Assembly: GCF_014698115.1 (NCBI RefSeq)
Contig: NZ_JACJSJ010000052.1
Location: 1-54,301 of the forward strand
From: Nostoc sp. FACHB-973
Lineage (GTDB): Bacteria; Cyanobacteriota; Cyanobacteriia; Cyanobacteriales; Nostocaceae
DNA length: 54,301 bases
Direction: 5' to 3'
Shown: one piece after another, positions 1 to 6,899 of the stretch
Layout: each line of letters begins with the position of its first letter
Numbering within the stretch: the first letter of the stretch is position 1
Made by a program: the position numbers and the translations under genes
The notes under the pieces: model-generated
Databases searched by the model: none
Told to the model about the DNA's origin: nothing
The model's input: only the letters and a program-made list of their open reading frames with translations

Positions 1-232
1 TAGGTGTTTAATAGCTGCACAGTTCATTGTCAATAAGCTCCACTTCTTTGAGAGGGTCTTTTACTTCAAGCTCTTTACCTGTAAGACTTTGACAATTATT
101 GTCGCCCCCTCAAGGGATTGGGGCATGGGGCATTGGGCATGGGGCATGGGGCATGGGGCATTGGGCATTGGTTATTAATTCTTATCCCTCATCTCCCTCA
201 TCTTCCCCAGTCCCCAGTCCCCAATCCCTTCA
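1..232. repeat. Left-edge intergenic with GGGGCAT heptamer array
   Basis: About 230 bases without a convincing gene. Positions 119-167 are a degenerate tandem array of GGGGCAT/GGGCATT heptamers, followed at about 205-232 by CCCCAGT/CCCCAAT units of opposite sense. Together they could form a weak hairpin just downstream of the minus-strand aminotransferase. Positions 8-106 read on the minus strand as an open stretch of about 33 codons ending in ...LIDNELCSY and a stop. It has no start codon and is closed upstream by a TGA, so it may be the tail of a decayed gene cut by the repeat. The repeat resembles the short tandem repeats (STRR) known from heterocystous cyanobacteria. Confidence 0.6.
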
Positions 233-1408
233 TCACACGTAACGAATACCAGCATCTCTCATCCGTTCAATTCCTTCTCGCAATCGTTCATCAGAGATAG
301 TTAAAGCAATTCGGATAAAGCCTTCTCCAAATGCACCGTAACCACTACCAGGAGGAACAAGGATGCCACATTTGTCAAGTAGCAAATTCACAAATTCTGC
401 TGAGGAATATCCTTGAGGAACAGGTGTCCAGACGTAAAGGGTAGCTTTAGGAGGCTGCATTGGCCAACCTAGAGATTGCAGTCCACTAACAATAATGTCG
501 CGGCGATTTTGGTAAACCGACATGATAGCTTGGAGTTCTGCCTCTGTGGTATTAGAATAAGCTGCGATCGCTGCTTGTTGAATTGCCTTAAACACTCCGG
601 AATCAACGTTAGTTTTTACCTGGGCTAAGCCTTTAATGCCCACAGGATTACCAACAACAAAACCCACTCGCCAACCCGTCATATTGTACGACTTAGACAG
701 ACTGTGAAATTCGATCGCTACATCTTTAGCACCGGGAATTTGCAGCACACTAGGAGGTTTGTAGCCATCGTATGCCATTTCTGAGTAAGCGTGATCGTGA
801 CACAGCAAAATATCATACTGCTTGCAGAAACCTACCAATTCTTCAAAAAACTCTAATGTTGCCAATGCCCCAGTGGGATTATTGGGATAATTAATCCACA
901 ACAGTTTTGCCTTGTGAGCTACTTCTTCAGGTATATTACTCAAATCAGGCAAAAAACCGTTTTCTGCCTTCAGGGGCATAGTAAAAAACTCACCACCAGC
1001 GAAGATCGTGGAAGTCCGATACACAGGATAGCCAGGATCTGGTATTAATGTATAGTCTCCTGGTTCCACAAACGCTAAGAAAGTATTATGAATTGCTTCT
1101 TTAGAACCAATTGAAGAAACAATTTCTGTATCAGGGTTCAACCCCGTCACCCCAAACCGATTTTCCATCCACTTAGCCGCCGTCTCCCGGAATTCCTTCA
1201 TACCTTGATAAGGCGGATAGTTGTGCATCGAAGCATCCTCAATCGCCTCATGCATTACCTGGAGAATATGATTAGGAGTCGGTTTATCTGGATCGCCAAT
1301 AGCCATATTGATGATATCAACTCCCTTCGCAACGAGTTCATTCTGTTTATGGGTAATTTCAGCAAACAGATAGGGAGGAATTTTTTCTAGGCGTTTAGCG
1401 AACTGCAT
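233..1408 (-). CDS. dapL: LL-diaminopimelate aminotransferase-like class I/II aminotransferase
   Basis: PLP-dependent fold-type I aminotransferase of 391 residues, a normal length for the family. The PLP-binding lysine is K239 in SLSKSYNMTGWRVG. NYPNNPTG (173-180) is the conserved cofactor/substrate loop, and the C-terminal arginine segment GFIRIALT is present. Starting with MQFAKRLEKIPPYLFAEI and having LGDP/IGDP-type motif IGDP at 37-40, it looks like the LL-DAP-aminotransferase branch. That enzyme converts tetrahydrodipicolinate to LL-diaminopimelate in lysine and peptidoglycan synthesis, the route cyanobacteria use. Other class I aminotransferase specificities (aspartate, alanine, glutamine-type) cannot be excluded by eye. 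A second, more diverged relative lies at 47640-48884. It stands alone, with no operon partner. Confidence 0.75.
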   Translation of the reverse strand: MQFAKRLEKIPPYLFAEITHKQNELVAKGVDIINMAIGDPDKPTPNHILQVMHEAIEDASMHNYPPYQGMKEFRETAAKWMENRFGVTGLNPDTEIVSSIGSKEAIHNTFLAFVEPGDYTLIPDPGYPVYRTSTIFAGGEFFTMPLKAENGFLPDLSNIPEEVAHKAKLLWINYPNNPTGALATLEFFEELVGFCKQYDILLCHDHAYSEMAYDGYKPPSVLQIPGAKDVAIEFHSLSKSYNMTGWRVGFVVGNPVGIKGLAQVKTNVDSGVFKAIQQAAIAAYSNTTEAELQAIMSVYQNRRDIIVSGLQSLGWPMQPPKATLYVWTPVPQGYSSAEFVNLLLDKCGILVPPGSGYGAFGEGFIRIALTISDERLREGIERMRDAGIRYV

Positions 1409-1702
1409 GGCGATTATCAGGAATGCACAATGTACATGGTCATTACCACAGTTTACGCCACCTTATGATTTAAATAATCAATCTCATAGAAAAATAAAAA
1501 CAATGATATCGCCCTTTATTACCTGCGCTGCCTTTGAATAAGTTACATGGGTAGGGACGCCTCTACAAGAATCTATCTTCATCTGTGGTGAATTGTTTTT
1601 TCTGTTCCTTACCGACGCAGGAACCGCTATATCTCTGATTGCTCCAGCCTTAATTAAATTCACTTAGTATAGCTCTTAACCTCTATATCCAAAGAATTAG
1701 GA

Positions 1703-1903
1703 TTAATATCCCAGGCTAGAAACCAACTGAATTCGACCAGCATCCATCTCTGCCATTAATAATTCTAAAGCTTCGTAATCAACGTCAGAAATGTAACCTA
1801 GTTGCGTGAGTTCCGAGTTGATTTCATTTTCTATCTCAGGAGTTAGTTTTTTAATATCAAGAGCTTTTTCTACCAATTTACGAATAGCGTACCTAGTTCT
1901 CAT
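1703..1903 (-). CDS. Small hypothetical protein, 66 aa
   Basis: Short acidic protein (MRTRYAIRKLVEKALDIKK..., ending SSLGY), predicted mostly helical, with no cysteines, signal peptide or membrane segment. The composition (balanced charged residues, periodic leucines) is protein-like rather than frame-shadow-like, and no larger ORF overlaps it. I do not recognise the family; it resembles the small conserved hypotheticals common in filamentous cyanobacteria. It lies alone between the aminotransferase and the STAS gene, and no clear Shine-Dalgarno was seen. Confidence 0.55.
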   Translation of the reverse strand: MRTRYAIRKLVEKALDIKKLTPEIENEINSELTQLGYISDVDYEALELLMAEMDAGRIQLVSSLGY

Positions 1904-2375
1904 AACTAATAATCCAACTCTATATTGACATTAATTATTCCAGATAAATCTAAGTATAAAAAGCGATCAAATACTAATTGACTAGTGATTTAGATCACAG
2001 TTTAAGTTTAGTTAGATAAATAATTTTCTCAGACTTTGACCAATGTCAACAGTAACCGTAAAGTGCGGGATTTAACTTACCGTTAAGACTTGGCTAAATT
2101 AGCTTAAGTTATAGACTAGGCAAGTTTCCTCAGGAAAGTTACGGATAATTTATTTGCTCTACCACTGTCTTATGTTGATTGTTTTTGAACTGAGATAAAA
2201 AAAAAGTATATAAGAACACATTTTAAACTGGAATTATGACAATCTTTAAACAGACATACTAAAGCAATAAAGATTCAGCAAAGAAACCTAAGACATATGG
2301 TCGATGCGACAAAAAAAAGTTTATGTTCAAATAATTCTTACCTTGACGCTTCAATAACTCTCATAGGATGTAACC
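1904..2375. other. AT-rich intergenic, promoter region of the STAS gene
   Basis: About 470 bases without a gene. It is AT-rich and presumably holds divergent promoters for the small hypothetical (-) and the STAS protein (+). The 17-mer CTTGGCTAAATTAGCTT at about 2089-2105 also occurs upstream of the glutamate synthase gene near 22405. GGATGT just before the ATG at 2376 is a weak Shine-Dalgarno. No hairpin terminator is evident. Confidence 0.5.
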
Positions 2376-2705
2376 ATGCAAGCAGTGCTTCAGTATCCCA
2401 AAATTGCGGTTATTCAACCCCAAGGCTGTTTGAATGCTGCAAACGCCTTGGAATTTGAACGAGATCTGACCACAGGACTCACAAAAAATGATATTTCCAT
2501 TTTGGTAGTAGATCTAGCGGCAGTAGAATCATTAGACAGCGCAGGTTTGATGGCATTGTTATCTGCACACAAACTAGCTCTGGGTTTAAACAGGAGTTTC
2601 CGACTTTGCAATGTTGCTCCCTCAGTTCAAATTATTTTTGAACTGACGCAACTCGATAGAGTTTTTGAAATTTTGGAAAGCGAAGCTGACTTGTCTGCAA
2701 CATAA
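2376..2705 (+). CDS. STAS-domain anti-sigma-factor-antagonist-like protein
   Basis: A single STAS domain fills this 109-residue protein (SpoIIAA/RsbV type). It has the beta-strand opening AVLQYPKIAVIQPQGCLNAANA, and the signature VVDLAAVESLDSAGLMALLSAHK at about 45-67 contains the serine (DSAG) that partner-switching kinases phosphorylate in this family. Such proteins bind anti-sigma factors or similar kinases and act in the cytoplasm. No partner kinase or phosphatase gene is adjacent, so its circuit is unknown. It is monocistronic with a 160-base gap to the next gene on the same strand. Confidence 0.85.
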   Translation: MQAVLQYPKIAVIQPQGCLNAANALEFERDLTTGLTKNDISILVVDLAAVESLDSAGLMALLSAHKLALGLNRSFRLCNVAPSVQIIFELTQLDRVFEILESEADLSAT

Positions 2706-2864
2706 ATTTATATAAAACCTATGTAAAACGAGCAAAGTTCAGGTAAGGAGCAGACTTTATGTAAAGGAGTTATAAGTTGCAACGAGAAACTTTGTTGAAA
2801 AACCTAATTCAATGCTAAGGTTAAGCCTGAGTAACTGTAATTAAGGTAGCTCGAAGATAGCATA

Positions 2865-5594
2865 GTGGCTGTTGCAGTTGAAAAATTAATAACATCGGAT
2901 ATTCTAAAACCAGGGCGTTACTTGGGTAACGAACGCTTAGCAGTACACAAACCTTGGGATACGACAACAATACGCTGGGTCTTAACCTACCCAGAAGTCT
3001 ATGAAGTCGGTGCATCGAATTTAGGGCACATCATTCTGTATAACATTTTGAATGCCCAAAAGAGCCAATTGTGCGATCGCGCCTACTTGCCAGGACAAGA
3101 TCTATCAGCCAAACTACGGGAAACTAATACACCGTTGTTTGCGGTAGAGTCAAAGCGATCGCTCACAGAATTCGACATTTTAGGCTTTAGCCTCAGTTAC
3201 GAACTGGGTGCAACTAATATCCTAGAAATGTTGGATTTAGCAGGGATTCCCCTGACTTGGCGGGAGAGAAGAGACACGGAGACACGGGGACACGGGGACG
3301 CGGAGAATAAAGAAAATATCACCGCGTCGCCCCATCCTCGCGTCACCGCGTCCTCTTCTTACCCGTTAATTTTTGCTGGGGGACAAACAGCAACATCAAA
3401 TCCTGAGCCTTACGCTGACTTCTTCGACTTTTTCGCCCTTGGAGATGGAGAAGAACTACTGCCAGAAATTGGTTTGGTTTTGGAAGAAGGCAAACAAGTC
3501 GGTTTGAGTCGGGAAGATTTGTTACTAGACTTGGCACAGATACCAGGGGTATATGTCCCCCAGTTCTACGACATGGCAGACGATGGCTCAGTTCATCCCC
3601 TGCGCCCAGACGTGCCAAAACAAATTCTGCGAAGAGTTGCAACCCCGATACCAGCATATTCCATTGGACTAGTTCCCTACGTAGAAACAGTACATGACCG
3701 CTTGACCATTGAAATTCGGCGTGGCTGCACTCGTGGTTGTCGCTTCTGCCAACCAGGAATGCTAACCCGACCAGCACGAGATGTAGAACCAGATAAAGTG
3801 GTAGAAGCGATTGAACAGGGTATGCGGGCGACTGGTTACAACGAGTTTTCCTTGCTTTCCTTAAGTTGTTCTGATTATTTATCCTTACCAGCGGTGGGGA
3901 TGGAAATTAAAAATCGCTTAAAAAATGAAAACATTTCTTTGACTCTACCCAGCCAACGGGTAGACAGATTTGATGAAAATATTGCTAACATCCTTGGAGG
4001 TACCCGACAAGGCGGACTAACCTTTGCTCCAGAAGCTGGAACTCAGCGGATGCGAGACATTGTGAATAAGGGCTTGACCAATGAAGAACTCTTGCGGGGA
4101 GTCAAAACCGCTTGGGAGCAAGGCTGGGATAAAATTAAGCTATATTTTATGATTGGCTTGCCAGGTGAGACAGATGCTGATGTCTTGGGCATTGCTGAAA
4201 CGGTAAGTTGGTTACAGCGGGAATGTCGGGGCAAAGGCAGAAAACCCTTAAACTTTAATTTGACAATTTCTAACTTTACCCCTAAGCCGCATACCCCATT
4301 TCAGTGGCACTCAGTTTCTACCAGTGAATTTCGGCGCAAACAAAACCTGCTGCGCCAAGAATTCCGCCGGATAAAGGGAGCAAAGGCAAATTTTACCGAT
4401 GTCCGGATTTCGGCAATGGAAGATTTTATTGGACGAGGCGATCGCACTTTGGGCAAAGTAGTGCGCCGCGCCTGGGAATTGGGTGCAGGCATGGATTCCT
4501 GGTATGACAATTTAGATCGAGCTTTTACTGCTTGGGGAGATGCGATCGCCCAAGCAGGTCTAGATTGGAAATACCGCCAAATCGAAAACGGCGAATGGAA
4601 TCTCTTCCAAAAAGAGGAGCAGAGCGGAGAATTCCTAACTCCCCACTCCCCACTTTGTACAGACGCGATTAATCGCGTCTCTACTCACTCCCTCGATACT
4701 CCCCTACCTTGGGATCATATTGATACCGGGATTGACAAAAAGTGGCTCAAAGAAGACTTGGAACGCGCTCTAGCATCTGCAATTGTACCCGACTGCTCTT
4801 TTGAAGGTTGTTCTCACTGTGGCGTTTGTGGCACTGATTTTGGGCACAATATCGTCATTGAACCACCTGCTGTGCCAAAATTCGCTGGTGAGTTTGTCCC
4901 CAACACTGCTAAGACACAACGAATACGAGTTTGGTTTGGTAAAGAAGGTAACATGGCTTTAGTGAGCCATTTGGATTTAATCCGTTTGTTTGACCGAGTT
5001 GTACGGCGAGCAGGCTTGCCAATTGCTTTCACTGGTGGGTTTCATCCAATGCCGCGAATTTCTCTAGCTACTGCTTTGGCTTTAGGAGCTACTAGCAATG
5101 GTGAAATTGCGGATTTTGAGCTAACAATGTCAGTGCCAGTTGATACTTTTAAAGAACAGCTAGTTCAGGAAATGCCCACAGACATACCCATATATGATGT
5201 GGCGCAAATCGATTTAAAAGCGAAAGCAGCTAGCCAACTCTTGGAGTCCGCAGAGTATTTGATAAATGTGGCAACACCAAAAGAAGTGACGCCTGCACAA
5301 TGGGAAAACTGGATTGATACCATCAAAGCCAAAGACGAACTCTGGTACGAGCAAACAACCAAGTCAGGCAAAACCCAGTTAATAAATCTGCGCGATCGCT
5401 TGTTTGAACTGGAATTGGTAGAAACCCACAATAGCACAGCAGAATCTATATCTGTTGTCCGTTATGTAGGTAGTTATCGCCAAGATGGTTGGCTGTTGCG
5501 TCCGGAACAAATCTTGTTTATGTTAGAGGCAGTAGCTAATGTAGAATTTCAAATCCTACACATTCACCGCAATCGGCTAATTTTAGGGGTATAA
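2865..5594 (+). CDS. B12-binding-like radical SAM protein fused to DUF2344 (TIGR03960/TIGR03936-type)
   Basis: A 909-residue protein starting at GTG. An N-terminal cobalamin-binding-like region (about 1-260) is followed by a radical SAM core with C288, C292 and C295 in RRGCTRGCRFCQPG, which bind the [4Fe-4S] cluster. A C-terminal DUF2344 domain (about residue 690 onward) begins near RIRVWFGKEGNMALVSHLDL. Cyanobacteria commonly carry these as one fused protein; its substrate is not established, and a tRNA/rRNA-modification-like role is often inferred. Two low-complexity inserts look like repeat DNA read through in frame: residues 135-164 (nt 3267-3356, GACACGGGGACACGG-type repeats) and nt about 4622-4695, which contains the perfect palindrome AGACGCGATTAATCGCGTCT. 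Both sit between conserved blocks. A second CxxCxxC-like cluster (CSFEGCSHCGVCG, near residue 645) precedes DUF2344. Confidence 0.85.
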   Translation: MAVAVEKLITSDILKPGRYLGNERLAVHKPWDTTTIRWVLTYPEVYEVGASNLGHIILYNILNAQKSQLCDRAYLPGQDLSAKLRETNTPLFAVESKRSLTEFDILGFSLSYELGATNILEMLDLAGIPLTWRERRDTETRGHGDAENKENITASPHPRVTASSSYPLIFAGGQTATSNPEPYADFFDFFALGDGEELLPEIGLVLEEGKQVGLSREDLLLDLAQIPGVYVPQFYDMADDGSVHPLRPDVPKQILRRVATPIPAYSIGLVPYVETVHDRLTIEIRRGCTRGCRFCQPGMLTRPARDVEPDKVVEAIEQGMRATGYNEFSLLSLSCSDYLSLPAVGMEIKNRLKNENISLTLPSQRVDRFDENIANILGGTRQGGLTFAPEAGTQRMRDIVNKGLTNEELLRGVKTAWEQGWDKIKLYFMIGLPGETDADVLGIAETVSWLQRECRGKGRKPLNFNLTISNFTPKPHTPFQWHSVSTSEFRRKQNLLRQEFRRIKGAKANFTDVRISAMEDFIGRGDRTLGKVVRRAWELGAGMDSWYDNLDRAFTAWGDAIAQAGLDWKYRQIENGEWNLFQKEEQSGEFLTPHSPLCTDAINRVSTHSLDTPLPWDHIDTGIDKKWLKEDLERALASAIVPDCSFEGCSHCGVCGTDFGHNIVIEPPAVPKFAGEFVPNTAKTQRIRVWFGKEGNMALVSHLDLIRLFDRVVRRAGLPIAFTGGFHPMPRISLATALALGATSNGEIADFELTMSVPVDTFKEQLVQEMPTDIPIYDVAQIDLKAKAASQLLESAEYLINVATPKEVTPAQWENWIDTIKAKDELWYEQTTKSGKTQLINLRDRLFELELVETHNSTAESISVVRYVGSYRQDGWLLRPEQILFMLEAVANVEFQILHIHRNRLILGV
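3267..3356 (+). repeat. In-frame repeat insert 1 in the radical SAM gene
   Basis: A GACACGGGGACACGG-like tandem run (about 3271-3303) is followed, after a short AT-rich loop, by CGCGTCGCCCC...CGCGTCACCGCGTCC of opposite sense, giving a hairpin-like intergenic repeat. It encodes about 30 Arg/Thr/His/Ser-rich residues between two conserved parts of the protein, without breaking the frame. Confidence 0.6.
4622..4695 (+). repeat. In-frame repeat insert 2 in the radical SAM gene
   Basis: Contains CCCCACTCCCCAC heptamers (about 4640-4652) and the perfect 20-base palindrome AGACGCGATTAATCGCGTCT at 4661-4680, the core of a GTAGAGACGCG-type dispersed element. A related palindrome core (GCGATTAATCGC) recurs at 17764-17775, before rpsL. 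It is read through in frame as part of a Pro/Ser/Thr-rich loop. Confidence 0.6.
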
Positions 5595-6899
5595 TCCCTC
5601 TATGACAACTTGCTAGTAGTTGTCATAAGATAACAAATCATAGGAATTGATTTTTAGCAAGGTTGCGTTAGAATGGGATGAAGAGAAATTTTCTGGCGCT
5701 GCATTGAATTAGCTGGTTCACTACCCTCGCATTCAGGGGGCGAAAGCAAAGATATTAGAGTGCAACTTCTAGGATTTTATCCCAGACAAACTGAGGCAGA
5801 TTAAAGAACACACACTCTCTCTATAGCTACCTTGTGAATCAGTAACGAACAGCAGGCTCGGTTAGGTTCTCTAACTCCATGCTTTTTAAACAACTGCTGA
5901 ATGTCTAATCCACGGTACTGCCCAAGAGCCAGTGCGTTACTCTTGTAGAGTTGTAATCCGAAAGGAGAACTCGCTATGAAAGCAACTGCCGACTTCTAGA
6001 CGCCCACAGACGCGCAAAGCCAAAGTGCAGCTTGCCGTCGGCTAGGGCAACTTCAAGCAGAGTAGCAACCGGTGTTGCTGAATATAACCCTAAGGATAAA
6101 TCTGGGGAATGGAAAATAGAAGTAGTTTTTTTTTGTTAACGACTTCAGTAGGTTACTCTCAAATCAGACATCCTGAGTTAAAAGTTGACTCAGGATTTAG
6201 TACTTTCAACTCACAACTCTCTTTCAAAGAGGGTATTGCATCACAAATCAACCACGGACGGTTGATTTAATTGCTTAAACAATATGAATATGCAGCCGTT
6301 CTGGAATAATCAAGCGTGTGAAAGCTCTTAAGAGTACCAATAGACCTTTAACTGAGAAGCTCAGGTTGACTTGCAATTTTCAATTTTAGATTTTGCGAAA
6401 AGTTGAGCCATTCTTCAAAGCGGGTTTCCCGACTTGTGTGTAGACGCCCGGAGGGCGGCTTCTCGTAGAGTACTGGCGTTGAGATAAGGCTTCCTTAGAT
6501 CAAAGCTTTTCAAGACAGATTTCGGATTGTTTTTTTTTCGTTCATGCCCTGCCCTTGTAGCTGGAACAAATCTCAAACGATCAATCTCAAATTCTTAAGC
6601 CTCTTACCCTCGTGGTCTGTTTCAATCCAAAAGGCCCTCGCGGACATGGCGGAAGCTAGCTATCGCAAATCTAAAATCCAAAATTGCTTGACGATTGTTA
6701 TTACCAGTAGCGTCTTTTTATTAGGCTTACAGGAATAAAGGTATAAGATCAAACTGTATTAACACTGAGAATGAAAGCTGACGCAAAGACGCGTCAAAAG
6801 ACATGTAGATCCAAGGAGTTTTCATTTATTAAGTAATTAACCGGAATGATACAAAAAACCTCTAAACCTGTTAGTGCTGCCAATTTTTGAGGAAATTGA
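5595..6899 (+). promoter_or_regulatory. 1.3-kb gene-free leader upstream of rne
   Basis: No convincing protein gene. The first part (about 5665-5800) has short peptide-like stretches broken by stops and may be a gene relic. The middle (about 5840-6120) is less AT-rich and could hold structured RNA, but I recognise no known RNA. A dispersed repeat copy lies at about 6388-6700 (listed separately), containing GACGCCCGGAGGGCGGCTTC at 6444-6463. T-runs occur at 6127-6135 and 6530-6538. Long 5' leaders that mediate feedback control are known for rne in other bacteria. Whether this is leader RNA or simple intergenic DNA cannot be told from sequence alone. Confidence 0.4.
6388..6705. repeat. Dispersed repeat copy A
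   Basis: Shares ordered blocks with 17270-17520: GATTTTGCGAAAAGTT, then ATCAAAGCTTTTCAAGA, then GGATT plus a T- or AT-rich run, then CTTGTAGCTGGAACAAATC versus CTTGTGGTCAGAACAAATC, then TCTAAAATCCAAAATTG-like tails. A 64-codon ORF at 6544-6738 is part of this repeat and is not considered a gene. Confidence 0.65.

Noticed and set aside
118..300. 60-codon ORF at the left edge
   Set aside because: Translates the GGGGCAT heptamer array (MGHGALGMGHGAWG), so it is a repeat artefact.
5665..5800. BrnT-like start (ALEWDEEKFSGAAL) in the rne leader
   Set aside because: Only about 15 codons before a stop, and no BrnA partner; similarity too short to call.
6544..6738. 64-codon plus-strand ORF upstream of rne
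   Set aside because: Falls inside a dispersed repeat copy also found at 17270-17520.
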